Source: Bacteroidota bacterium
GTDB taxonomy: Bacteria; Bacteroidota; Ignavibacteria; Kapaibacteriales; UBA2268
Length of the DNA stretch: 9,042 nucleotides
Direction: 5' to 3'
Assembly: GCA_027371665.1 (NCBI GenBank)
Contig: DAHXMP010000032.1
Coordinates: forward strand, 1 to 9,042
The notes beneath the pieces are model-generated. The model searched no databases, was not told the origin of the DNA, and was given only the letters and a program-made list of their open reading frames with translations. Position 1 is the stretch's first letter; each line of letters begins with the position of its first letter. Position numbers and translations under genes: made by a program. Positions 1 through 7,713 of this stretch are shown one piece after another.

Positions 1-507
1 TTTCTTTTGGCTTTCCGTTAACATCTATTATTGAAATAAAATAATAGCAAACTTTCTATTACTAAAAATATCCTTTTTTACAAAATCAGTCAAGTAACTA
101 ATTCTATCTTCACTATGTTATTTTATTATTTCAACAAAAATCGTAAAATTATTTAATTCAAACTAATTTTTTTGAGAATTACGCTACAATCAAATTATTA
201 TTTTATTGCTCCAAGCTTTTTATTTTTCTATTGCTTCATGAATATATCTAAAAAAATTTTTTTAAGTCATATAATTATTATCACAAACTTTGCCTAACGG
301 TTACAACAAAATTTTTATGAAATAAAATTTAATAATTTTTTTAGCTTATATCTTTCAAAATTTTTATCTTATTGTTTTCAATTAAAATAAACTATAACCA
401 TAAATTTATTTTTGAAAAGTACCTGATAAAATTGACTAAAAAAAATCATAACTTTGTAGTTTATTTAATTTAAAAAATTAATTTTTACTATACAAACTTA
501 TTGAATA
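1..507. other. AT-rich spacer upstream of valS, no supportable gene
   Basis: This stretch is very AT-rich, with G especially scarce on the + strand, and stops are frequent in all frames. I see no RNA gene, no convincing hairpin followed by a T-run and no coding signal. At the left edge the - strand has an ATG at position 24 that stays open for eight codons to the window end. This could be the start of a leftward gene, but it is too short to call and has no Shine-Dalgarno. The only regulatory candidate is the TAnnTTTG box near 449-456, listed separately. Confidence 0.6.
449..456 (+). promoter_or_regulatory. Candidate Bacteroidota-type -7 box for valS
   Basis: TAACTTTG matches the TAnnTTTG -7 consensus of Bacteroidota primary sigma factors. 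It lies about 50 nt before the valS ATG, which would give a leader of roughly 45 nt. The upstream TTG at 432-434 is only 14 nt away, shorter than the usual 19-21 nt, so the -33 element is not convincing. In DNA this AT-rich, such an octamer also arises by chance about once per kilobase per strand. Confidence 0.35.
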
Positions 508-3222
508 ATGACTAAAGAATTTTCAAAAGCGTACGAACCAAAAAAAGCTGAAGATAAATGGTATATCAACTGGCGAAAAAACAATATATATGCTGCTTCG
601 ACTGAAACAAATAAACCGACTTACAGCATATTAATGCCACCACCCAACGTTACTGGTATTTTGCATTTTGGCCATGTCTTAAATATTACTTTACAAGACC
701 TTTACATACGCTGGAAGAGGATGCAGGGATATGAAGTTTGCTGGTTTCCCGGTTATGACCATGCCGGTATCGCAACCCATGCAAAAGTCGAAGCGGAGCT
801 AAGACAGGAAGGTTTGACAAGATATGATATCGGAAGAGAAAAATTCATGGAGAGGGTCTGGCAATGGAAAGAAAAATACGGTGGCATAATCTTAAAACAA
901 TTACGCTTTCTCGGAATTTCATGCGATTGGGACAGGACACTCTTTACTATGGATGAATCTGCTTCCAATGCCGTCAAAGAAACCTTTATCAGGCTTTTCG
1001 ATGAAGGATTGATTTACAAAGGCAAAAGGATTATTAATTGGTCTCCGCTCTCCCAAACTGCTCTTTCGGATGAAGAAGTTAATTTCAAAGAAGTTAAAGA
1101 ACACCTTTACACATTAAGATATAAATTTATTGACAGCAATGAATATCTTAAAGTAGCGACTGTAAGGCCTGAGACATTATTCGGGGATATTGCCGTTGCC
1201 GTCAATCCTCAAGATGAAAGATACAAACACCTGACGGGACAAAAAGTAATCGTTCCTGTCGTGGGCAGAGCCGTTCCGATAATAGCTGATGATTATGCAG
1301 ACCCTGCATTCGGCACAGGATGTGTAAAAATAACGCCTGCACATGACCCGAACGACTTTGAAGTCGGATTAAGGCACAATCTTGAAGTTATTAGTACATT
1401 TAATTCTGACGGAACACTAAATGAATTAACAGGTGATTTTAAAGGCATCGAACGATTCAAAGCAAGAGAACTAATTCTTGAGAAGTTAAAAGAGCTGGAT
1501 TTAATCGAAAAAATCGAGGATTACACTCATAATGTAGGTTATTCTTACCGGGGAAATGAACCTGTCGAACCGTTCTTGTCGGACCAATGGTTCGTAAGAA
1601 TGAAGCCACTTGCAGAACAAGCTCTTAAGGTTGTTATGGACGGGCAGGTAAATTTTTATCCGAATCACTGGGTGAAAACCTACGAGCACTGGATGACAAA
1701 TATAAGGGATTGGTGTATTTCGCGACAGCTTTGGTGGGGGCACAGGATTCCGGTTTATTACACCGATGATGGGAAATTCACTGCCGCTGTTTCTGAAGCC
1801 GAAGCCCGCAAAAAACTCGGTCTATCTGAAAACACTCCCTTGTTTCAGGATGAAGATGTTCTCGATACATGGTTCTCTTCATGGCTCTGGCCCATGACGA
1901 CAATGAAATGGCTGCATGACGGAAAGTCTGAAAATACTGAAGAGATGGAAAAATTTCTTCCTACAGATTTACTTGTTACCGCTCCCGAAATCATTTTCTT
2001 CTGGGTGGCGAGAATGATTATGGCTACTTTAAAATTCAAAAATAAAATTCCGTTCAAAGATGTTTATTTCACGAGTATCATCCGCGACGGATTGGGAAGA
2101 AAATTATCAAAATCACTCGGAAACTCGCCAGACCCTTTAAATGTGATTGATAAATACGGAACCGATGCTGTTAGATTTTCGATTATATATCTTTCACCCC
2201 TTGGCCAGGATGTTATAATGGATGTTGATGTTGACAAGCAGGACATTCCATCAATGGAAATAGGCAGAAACTTTGCCAATAAAATCTGGAACGCAGGTAG
2301 ATTTATTTTGATGAAAAGAGACCTGGCAGGCATAGCCGATGTTTGTCCTTCCGAAAAAGATAAAGTTCTGACGCCTGATGAATACAGCTTATCCGATAAA
2401 TGGATTATTTCAAGATTTAATACATCAATTAAAAGTATTCATGACGCCCTCGATTCATACAAGGTGAATGATTATTCCAAAATCTTATATGATTTCATCT
2501 GGAGGGATTTCTGCGACTGGTACATTGAAATAATTAAAATCCAGCTTAACGGCGACTCGGATTATATTTATAAAAATGCTCTTATAAAATTTGTTATCAA
2601 TTTATATAAAAATATCCTTTACATACTTCACCCGGTCATGCCGTTTATAACAGAGGAAATATGGCATTTGCTCGATGAACATCCCGATGACGAAAGCATC
2701 AGTTTTCAACCTTTTCCATTTTATAACGAAGAATCTGTTAATTTAAAACTTGAAGCCGATTTTGATTTTCTGCAATTAGTCGTCGAAGAAATAAGAAAGC
2801 TAAGGTCCCTTTTGAATCTACCTCAACAGCTGAAAATCAATGTTATTATTTCATGTCATAATTACGATACATTCGACATATTATCCAATGAAAAGGCAAT
2901 AATAGAAACGCTGGCAAAATGTTCTGTCGTTAATGTCGGCTTGAACGCAGAAAAACCTGAAAACGTTGTCGCTTCAGTTATTAGGGAAACTGAAATATTT
3001 CTCCTGCTCGACGAAACTATTAATTTAGATAATGAACGGCAAAGATTAAAAAAAGAAGTCGAAAGATTAACCAGGAACATAGACAATTCTGAAAAGAAAC
3101 TATCAAATGAAAAATTCATTGCTAATGCTCCTGATGAAATTATTTCGTATGAAAAAACGAAGCTCGAGAGTATGAAAGAATCATTGAAAAAGGTAGAATT
3201 AAATTTAGAAAGTTTAGGATAA
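508..3222 (+). CDS. valS: Valyl-tRNA synthetase (class I aminoacyl-tRNA synthetase)
   Basis: This cytoplasmic enzyme charges tRNA-Val with valine using ATP and hydrolyses mischarged threonyl-tRNA. The 904-residue protein is full length for the family. The N-terminal Rossmann fold carries P-P-P-N-V-T-G followed by the HIGH-type signature H53-F-G-H56. The editing (CP1) domain shows T-V-R-P-E-T-L-F-G-D near residue 220 and G-T-G-C-V-K-I-T-P-A-H-D-P near residue 270. The second ATP signature is K532-L-S-K-S536. An anticodon-binding helical domain follows, with C-D-W-Y near residue 670. The last 70 or so residues are charged and heptad-like, as expected for the C-terminal ValRS coiled coil. The ATG at 508 fits the family N-terminus (Y-E-P near residue 9), although no Shine-Dalgarno precedes it. 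The gene appears monocistronic and no T-box or other tRNA-sensing leader is visible. Confidence 0.98.
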   Translation: MTKEFSKAYEPKKAEDKWYINWRKNNIYAASTETNKPTYSILMPPPNVTGILHFGHVLNITLQDLYIRWKRMQGYEVCWFPGYDHAGIATHAKVEAELRQEGLTRYDIGREKFMERVWQWKEKYGGIILKQLRFLGISCDWDRTLFTMDESASNAVKETFIRLFDEGLIYKGKRIINWSPLSQTALSDEEVNFKEVKEHLYTLRYKFIDSNEYLKVATVRPETLFGDIAVAVNPQDERYKHLTGQKVIVPVVGRAVPIIADDYADPAFGTGCVKITPAHDPNDFEVGLRHNLEVISTFNSDGTLNELTGDFKGIERFKARELILEKLKELDLIEKIEDYTHNVGYSYRGNEPVEPFLSDQWFVRMKPLAEQALKVVMDGQVNFYPNHWVKTYEHWMTNIRDWCISRQLWWGHRIPVYYTDDGKFTAAVSEAEARKKLGLSENTPLFQDEDVLDTWFSSWLWPMTTMKWLHDGKSENTEEMEKFLPTDLLVTAPEIIFFWVARMIMATLKFKNKIPFKDVYFTSIIRDGLGRKLSKSLGNSPDPLNVIDKYGTDAVRFSIIYLSPLGQDVIMDVDVDKQDIPSMEIGRNFANKIWNAGRFILMKRDLAGIADVCPSEKDKVLTPDEYSLSDKWIISRFNTSIKSIHDALDSYKVNDYSKILYDFIWRDFCDWYIEIIKIQLNGDSDYIYKNALIKFVINLYKNILYILHPVMPFITEEIWHLLDEHPDDESISFQPFPFYNEESVNLKLEADFDFLQLVVEEIRKLRSLLNLPQQLKINVIISCHNYDTFDILSNEKAIIETLAKCSVVNVGLNAEKPENVVASVIRETEIFLLLDETINLDNERQRLKKEVERLTRNIDNSEKKLSNEKFIANAPDEIISYEKTKLESMKESLKKVELNLESLG

Positions 3223-3261
3223 AAATATGTTAAAAAATATATAAAAATTAATGCAATTATT

Positions 3262-3330
3262 GTCAGTCTGAGCGGAGACGATAACTGATTATCTAATCAA
3301 TTTCATACTTCGACTACGCTCAGTATAACC
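3262..3330. repeat. Inverted pair of short palindromic repeat units between valS and nuoF
   Basis: Two related units face each other. The left unit (about 3262-3287) contains CTGAGCGGAGACGA. The right unit (about 3304-3328) read on the - strand contains CTGAGCGTAGTCGA, so 12 of these 14 positions agree. The arms can pair into a stem with a loop of about 28 nt. Each unit also has short self-complementary ends: CAGT...ACTG in the left, ATACT...AGTAT in the right. No T-run follows, so it is not a typical intrinsic terminator. I recall CTGAGCGnAGTCGAAG-like elements as dispersed intergenic repeats in Bacteroidota-related and other genomes, but only this one locus is visible here. It may shape the 3' end of the valS mRNA. 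Confidence 0.7.
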
Positions 3331-3371
3331 CGAACAAAAAACATGTTCTTTTAAATTCTATGAATAAATCT

Positions 3372-3379
3372 TATATTTG
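3372..3379 (+). promoter_or_regulatory. Candidate Bacteroidota-type -7 box for nuoF
   Basis: TATATTTG fits TAnnTTTG and ends 30 nt before the nuoF ATG at 3410, which would leave a short leader of about 20-25 nt containing the AAGG ribosome site. No clear TTTG occurs 19-21 nt upstream, where the sequence is T-rich around 3346-3352. It lies downstream of the palindromic repeat, so nuoF can be expressed independently of valS. Confidence 0.4.
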
Positions 3380-3409
3380 GAAATTATAAATTTTTAAGGT
3401 TTGAAAACG

Positions 3410-4741
3410 ATGAGTGTTCCACAGAATTTGTTATTACACGATATTCCTGATTATCACAAGCTGGACGTTTACATATCAAACGGCGGCTACGATATATACA
3501 GGAAAGCAATCAAAATGACTCCCGATGAAGTAACCAACGAGGTAAAAAAATCAGGGCTTAGGGGCAGAGGCGGAGCGGCATTCCCGACAGGACTGAAGTG
3601 GACATTCATGCCGAAAGGCAATGACAAACCTAAATACCTTGCCGTGAACGGAGACGAATCGGAACCCGGCTCATTTAAAGACAGGCAGATATTTGAACGC
3701 AATCCGCACCAGCTTATTGAAGGCATCCTTATTGCCGGATATGCAATGGGAATTAATGCCGCTTATATTTATATCAGGGGTGAATATCACAAATGGATTA
3801 AGTTGATGCAAAAAGCCCTCGACGATGCTTATGTAAAAGGATTTGTCGGGAAAAAAATGAAAGACACTTTCGGCAACAATTATTTTATTGACATATATAT
3901 TCATAAAGGTGCAGGAGCATACATCTGCGGCGAAGAAACTTCACTGATGGTTTCGATTGGCGGCGACAGGGGCTATCCCCGCTATAAGCCTCCATTCCCC
4001 GCACAGCGAGGAATCTGGGACATGCCGACTACCGTTAATAATGTCGAAACAATCACTACAGTTCCTGCTATCATGAAAATCGGGGCTGATACTTATTCAA
4101 AAATCGGGACACCGGGACATCCGGGAACTTTATTATTCGGAGTAAGCGGGCATGTTAAGAAACCGGGAGTACATGAGCTTCCAACAGGTACCCTCCTCTC
4201 GGATATTATCTATAATTATTGCGGCGGTGTCAGGAACGATAAGAAAATAAAAGCCGTAATCCCCGGCGGTTCCTCGACGCCTCCCCTTCGCGGAGATGAA
4301 ATCGAAGGCGTAAAGATGGACGAGGAGTCCCTAAAAGCTTTTGGTACACACATTGGCACCGGTGGAATAATTGTAATGGATGAAGACACAGATGTAGTCA
4401 AAGTAACCTTGAGAATCGCTCACTTCTATCATCATGAATCATGCGGGCAATGCACACCCTGCCGTGAAGGATGCGGATGGATGGAAAACATTTTAAAGAG
4501 AGTCGCCGCTGGAGAAGCCACTTCTCACGATTTGGATATGCTCATTACGGTTGCAAATAATATCGAAGGCAACACGATTTGTGCTTTAGGCGATGCCGCT
4601 GCATGGCCCGTCAGAGGCTTTGTTACAAAATTCCGTGAGGATTTTGAAAAAGCAGTCAAAGAAAAAAGAACATATATACCTCCTAACATAGTCCATGGCA
4701 GGAGAAACACTTCTGAAGAGCTAACGACAATAGCAAGCTGA
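3410..4741 (+). CDS. nuoF: NADH-quinone oxidoreductase subunit F (NADH- and FMN-binding, complex I)
   Basis: This protein oxidises NADH at FMN and passes electrons to a [4Fe-4S] cluster in the peripheral arm of complex I. The start is set at ATG 3410, with AAGG at 3396-3399. An in-frame TTG at 3401 would add three residues but leaves no room for the ribosome site. The 443-residue protein is normal length. Visible signatures are the glycine-rich G-L-R-G-R-G-G-A-A-F-P-T-G-L-K-W of the NADH site, N-G-D-E-S-E-P-G for FMN, G-A-G-A-Y-I-C-G-E-E-T with K-P-P-F-P-A, and the cluster N3 ligands in E-S-C-G-Q-C-T-P-C-R (C345, C348, C351) plus C391 in I-C-A-L-G-D. There are no extra N- or C-terminal ferredoxin domains, which argues against an HydB-type hydrogenase subunit. 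nuoE and nuoG are not adjacent. The C-terminus ends exactly where the convergent apbE-like gene ends. Confidence 0.95.
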   Translation: MSVPQNLLLHDIPDYHKLDVYISNGGYDIYRKAIKMTPDEVTNEVKKSGLRGRGGAAFPTGLKWTFMPKGNDKPKYLAVNGDESEPGSFKDRQIFERNPHQLIEGILIAGYAMGINAAYIYIRGEYHKWIKLMQKALDDAYVKGFVGKKMKDTFGNNYFIDIYIHKGAGAYICGEETSLMVSIGGDRGYPRYKPPFPAQRGIWDMPTTVNNVETITTVPAIMKIGADTYSKIGTPGHPGTLLFGVSGHVKKPGVHELPTGTLLSDIIYNYCGGVRNDKKIKAVIPGGSSTPPLRGDEIEGVKMDEESLKAFGTHIGTGGIIVMDEDTDVVKVTLRIAHFYHHESCGQCTPCREGCGWMENILKRVAAGEATSHDLDMLITVANNIEGNTICALGDAAAWPVRGFVTKFREDFEKAVKEKRTYIPPNIVHGRRNTSEELTTIAS

Positions 4742-5779
4742 TTATTTGGTTATTATCAATCCGTTTTCTTTTTTCAGTTGCGGGGAATAAGTAATTTTTC
4801 CGTCTTGAGCCACGACAAAATATTTCAGGCTCTTTGCAAGTTTTGTTTTTCCAAATTTTTTTATTCCCGTTAAAAAAATATATTTGTCGAGAACTGTGCC
4901 TTCTTCCGTATTATTGAAAATCACAGTTACACTTCTTGATAATCTTCCGGGTATTCCGGTAGATGGCAAAAGAATGTGATGATATCTTACTCCCTTAACG
5001 ATGATAAACCGTTCGTAGTCTCCGCTTGTAGCTACGCATGTGTTGGTACATTTGAAGCTTGCAATAACTTCCCCTTTTTTTCTCGGATGTTCAATACCGA
5101 TAACCCAATCTTCACCTTTACTGTTTTTTCCGGAGACGCATAAATCGCCCCCCGCATCGAGCATAAAATCGTTTATACCGTTCTTTCTTAATATTTCGCA
5201 GGCTCTGTCAACCGCATAACCTTTGGCAATACCACCCAAATCAAGCATCATCCCTTTCTTTTGAAGAAATACAGTCGTGTCCTTGTCTTTTAATATTATG
5301 TTTTTATAACTAACTAAAGGAAGCAACGATTTAATCTTCGATTGTGCAGGAACTATTACTTCCCTGTCTGAACTGAATCCCCACAAATCAGTCAGGGAGC
5401 CAATAGTTATATCAAATAATCCGTCATACTTTTTTGAATAATTAATCGCTCTTTTAATAATCGAGAAAGTCTCCCAAGTTACTTTAGTGCTTCTGATGCC
5501 GCTGTTCATGTTGATTTGCCTGATAATACTGCTGTAGCCATACATACTGTAAAGACTGTCTATCCTTTCTATTTCTTTAAATGCAAAGTAAAGTGCTTCT
5601 TTGCCTTTGTTTGCATTTTTACAAATGGCTTGAGCTACAATCTCGGTTCCCATGAGGCTTTTATTGACATTAACTTCAAACGACGGGCTTTCTGCAGAAT
5701 CTTTCTGAGTGTATAAAGAATTAAAATTCAGAAAAGAAATAAAAATTATTATGTATCTCTTAAAAAGTGATTGCATCAT
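4742..5779 (-). CDS. ApbE-family FAD:protein FMN transferase, exported
   Basis: ApbE proteins transfer FMN from FAD to a Ser or Thr of exported flavoproteins, or hydrolyse FAD. Family hallmarks, numbered from the ATG at 5779, are F122-D-I-T-I-G, W133-G-F, L181-G-G-I-A-K-G-Y-A-V-D191, D208-A-G-G-D, A250-T-S-G-D-Y-E-R and H267-H-I. An N-terminal hydrophobic stretch (about residues 8-20) after a Lys-Arg looks like a signal peptide without a lipobox Cys. Two features are atypical. The usual D-P-x-T-G after H-H-I is L-P-S-T-G, and the C-terminal segment that normally carries a D-x-x-x-T metal pair reads G-T-V-L-D-K-Y-I-F-L-T-G. Alternative in-frame starts are TTG 5803, ATG 5800 and ATG 5776. ATG 5779 or 5776 gives the best signal peptide and overlaps the upstream gene by about 20 nt, implying translational coupling. 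It is the last gene of the leftward cluster. Confidence 0.88.
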   Translation of the reverse strand: MMQSLFKRYIIIFISFLNFNSLYTQKDSAESPSFEVNVNKSLMGTEIVAQAICKNANKGKEALYFAFKEIERIDSLYSMYGYSSIIRQINMNSGIRSTKVTWETFSIIKRAINYSKKYDGLFDITIGSLTDLWGFSSDREVIVPAQSKIKSLLPLVSYKNIILKDKDTTVFLQKKGMMLDLGGIAKGYAVDRACEILRKNGINDFMLDAGGDLCVSGKNSKGEDWVIGIEHPRKKGEVIASFKCTNTCVATSGDYERFIIVKGVRYHHILLPSTGIPGRLSRSVTVIFNNTEEGTVLDKYIFLTGIKKFGKTKLAKSLKYFVVAQDGKITYSPQLKKENGLIITK

Positions 5780-6440
5780 ATTTTTCAGGCCCGTAACCAT
5801 CAATTGAAATTCTGATTTTATTCGGTATGCAAATCAGATTCTGATTCGCTTTATTAATTGCTCCGGCTTTTTCACAGGTTTTATGACGGCAGGAGCTATG
5901 TTCAACACGAACTGATTTATCATTAATGGAGTAATACAACTCGCCTTTATCTGACAATATATGCAAATCGTTTTTTTGAACATTTATATCGTGCCTGTCA
6001 ATAAGTATGTTGTTTTTATAAACATTAATATACCGGGGCTGAATTGATGAATTTGCAGATGAAATACAAATTAATTCAGGTTCATTGACATTCCCTGTTA
6101 TACCGAAATCTTTATTTAAATTTCTCAAAAAAGCCGATAATTTGTCATCGGAAATTTTGTAATTGAACAACCTGTTATTTTTAATCAACACAATATCGCC
6201 CATGTATTTTCCTGTTAATTGAGATATTACGATTCTCGTACTATAAGGATAAATCTTCGGCAAAGCTTCGGATATTCTTTCGAGCACTTTGCCTGACTTA
6301 TCGGTTAATATCTCCAAATCAAGTGTAAAGGGTACGTCATATTTTTTCACATAATCAGTTCCCCTGGAAAACAACTTATTCATTGCAAAAAGTCCGGCTG
6401 AAACTGCTGCTGTACTTTTTAAAAAATTTCTCCTGTTCAT
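5760..6440 (-). CDS. Tat-exported protein with NusG-domain-II-like C-terminal domain
   Basis: The 226-residue product starts with a twin-arginine signal, R3-R-N-F-L-K8, followed by a hydrophobic Ala-rich stretch to about residue 20, so it is probably exported folded. Residues 155-216 resemble the stand-alone NusG domain II family found outside transcription factors. The match rests on V-R-V-E-H-S-S-C184-R-H-K-T-C189-E-K-A-G, then N-L-I-C204-I-P-N-K and a final I-S-I-D-G. The three cysteines sit where this family keeps its conserved Cys, and a fourth is C125. Residues 35-150 match nothing I recognise. Its gene begins 9 nt after the beta-barrel gene, and a GAGAGG Shine-Dalgarno (6446-6451) overlaps that gene's stop codon. 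The 3' end overlaps apbE. Similar domains often neighbour ApbE/FMN-binding genes, which suggests a flavin-linked redox role, but the biochemical function is unknown. Confidence 0.8.
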   Translation of the reverse strand: MNRRNFLKSTAAVSAGLFAMNKLFSRGTDYVKKYDVPFTLDLEILTDKSGKVLERISEALPKIYPYSTRIVISQLTGKYMGDIVLIKNNRLFNYKISDDKLSAFLRNLNKDFGITGNVNEPELICISSANSSIQPRYINVYKNNILIDRHDINVQKNDLHILSDKGELYYSINDKSVRVEHSSCRHKTCEKAGAINKANQNLICIPNKIRISIDGYGPEKYDAITF

Positions 6441-6445
6441 CTTAA

Positions 6446-6451
6446 CCTCTC
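6446..6451 (-). promoter_or_regulatory. Shine-Dalgarno of the Tat/NusG-II gene, overlapping the upstream stop codon
   Basis: On the - strand GAGAGG stands 5 nt before the ATG at 6440 and shares two bases with the TGA stop (6450-6452) of the beta-barrel gene. This supports the chosen start and suggests termination-reinitiation coupling between the two genes. Confidence 0.65.
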
Positions 6452-7646
6452 AATTAAACAAATACCTGAAACCAATGCTTAAAAGATAAGAATATAAAAT
6501 ATTAAATCTCGAAAACCAGTCAGGCGAGTCGGTTCTCCTGATATAAAACTGAAATCTCGCAGACATTTCAGCTTTGTCGTCATTAATCATTGGAAGCAAA
6601 TCGCCATTCATCGTCAAATTTAATTCAATTTCATTTGAAAAAACACCGTTCAACTTCGGGTCAACAGTCATGTATGGTTCTTCGACTGAATAAATATCTT
6701 TAAAAAAGAAAGCTTTTGTCTGAAAATAGACACGGTCGCTGAGCCCTAAAATAATTTGATTATTGTGAAACAAACGTTGATATTTTCCGGATAAAGTGTG
6801 GGATTTTACATTCCAGTCGTCCGTGTAATACCTGTACCCCAACTCGAGTGAAGATAAATCGCTTAGCCTGTAAATCCCTCTGATACCCGCTGCTCCCCTG
6901 TTCCTCGTGCTCGGTTCTATCGTTTCATAAAGCCTGACAAAATTGCTGTCAACATTGTAAATAGTAACAACCTGGTATGGGTCAGAAAGGAAGCCGTTCA
7001 GATAGCTGTAGAAAAGCTCCATCTGGGCAATGAAACCTGTTCCGAGAATTTGTGTCAATGTTAACGATGACGATAAGGCATTTTTCTTGGCTGTCCATAT
7101 ACGAGTTTGAGGAAAATTTTTATCCCAGCTTTTCACGATTCCGAGTTGCAGGATTGTATTCTTCTTAGCAAACGGAACCGCCAGTGAACCTGTAATTGTT
7201 TCGGAGGAATAATCATGTTCTATACTGTATAGATTATTAAGAGCTAATGATACATCTCCAAACATCTGTGTCAATCCAAGCCCGAACTCACCGCGAAATT
7301 CGTCGGGTGTGTTATCTGCCCCGCCTGCCGTTCTCTTTGATGCCGATGTATATGCATCTATTCCCTGTTTTATATTCTCAAACGAATAAACGCTGTCGAA
7401 ATGACATTTCATGGAAGCGGCAGTTATGACATCTGTCAGAATCCTTCCGCTCAGGCTCGTCGTATTGCTTACCGCTTTCTGAACCGAAACTTCCGGATAA
7501 ATGACATTTACACCGAAATTATCGAAATAACTGTTAATATTTACCTGGAGCTCGTCCTGCGGCAATTCCTGAGCCAAAGCCGCAGTTGTAATTCCGGAAA
7601 TTATTACAATAAATAAAACTAAATAATTTTTAAAACTATTTTTCAA
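6450..7646 (-). CDS. DUF3570-type outer-membrane beta-barrel protein
   Basis: The 398-residue protein has a Sec signal peptide (hydrophobic to about residue 24, cleavage after A-L-A25 before Gln). It then shows repeated amphipathic strands rich in Tyr, Phe, Leu and Ser, and ends in G-F-R-Y-L-F-N, all typical of an outer-membrane barrel. Near the N-terminus are two family-like Asp-x-x-(T)-x-A-S segments, T71-D-V-I-T-A-A-S78 and I96-D-A-Y-T-S-A-S103. Together with the preceding DUF4266 gene and nearby thioredoxin and ApbE genes, this points to the DUF3570 family, whose function is unknown. A single Cys (C81) is present. The start must be TTG at 7646: the codons just upstream are TGA TAA TAA, and the next Met (residue 79) would remove the signal peptide. 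No Shine-Dalgarno is visible. The product could be a porin-like scaffold or the target of the cluster's redox proteins. Confidence 0.82.
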   Translation of the reverse strand: MKNSFKNYLVLFIVIISGITTAALAQELPQDELQVNINSYFDNFGVNVIYPEVSVQKAVSNTTSLSGRILTDVITAASMKCHFDSVYSFENIKQGIDAYTSASKRTAGGADNTPDEFRGEFGLGLTQMFGDVSLALNNLYSIEHDYSSETITGSLAVPFAKKNTILQLGIVKSWDKNFPQTRIWTAKKNALSSSLTLTQILGTGFIAQMELFYSYLNGFLSDPYQVVTIYNVDSNFVRLYETIEPSTRNRGAAGIRGIYRLSDLSSLELGYRYYTDDWNVKSHTLSGKYQRLFHNNQIILGLSDRVYFQTKAFFFKDIYSVEEPYMTVDPKLNGVFSNEIELNLTMNGDLLPMINDDKAEMSARFQFYIRRTDSPDWFSRFNILYSYLLSIGFRYLFN

Positions 7647-7713
7647 TTATTATCAAAATCTATTTTTAATACACCTTCGTTCAGAAATTCAATATTAATA
7701 TTTTAAAAAATCA

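Noticed and set aside
1..24. Possible start of a leftward gene (ATG at 24, - strand, eight open codons to the window edge)
   Set aside because: Too short to judge and without a ribosome site or promoter. Noted only within the spacer entry.
238..297. Short + strand reading frame (19 codons, Ile-rich) in the spacer before valS
   Set aside because: No Shine-Dalgarno, no homology I recognise, and the composition is what AT-rich non-coding DNA gives.
292..298. GCCTAAC resembling an integron attC core half-site (RYYYAAC)
   Set aside because: No matching GTTRRRY partner and no paired arms occur at suitable distance, and no cassette-like gene or integrase is present. A 7-mer match alone is expected by chance.
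753..3119. Several 60-90 codon - strand frames inside valS
   Set aside because: They lie wholly within the clearly coding valS frame, lack ribosome sites and show no recognisable domains.
3487..4710. Four 60-80 codon - strand frames inside nuoF
   Set aside because: They are antisense to a strongly conserved gene and have no independent coding signal.
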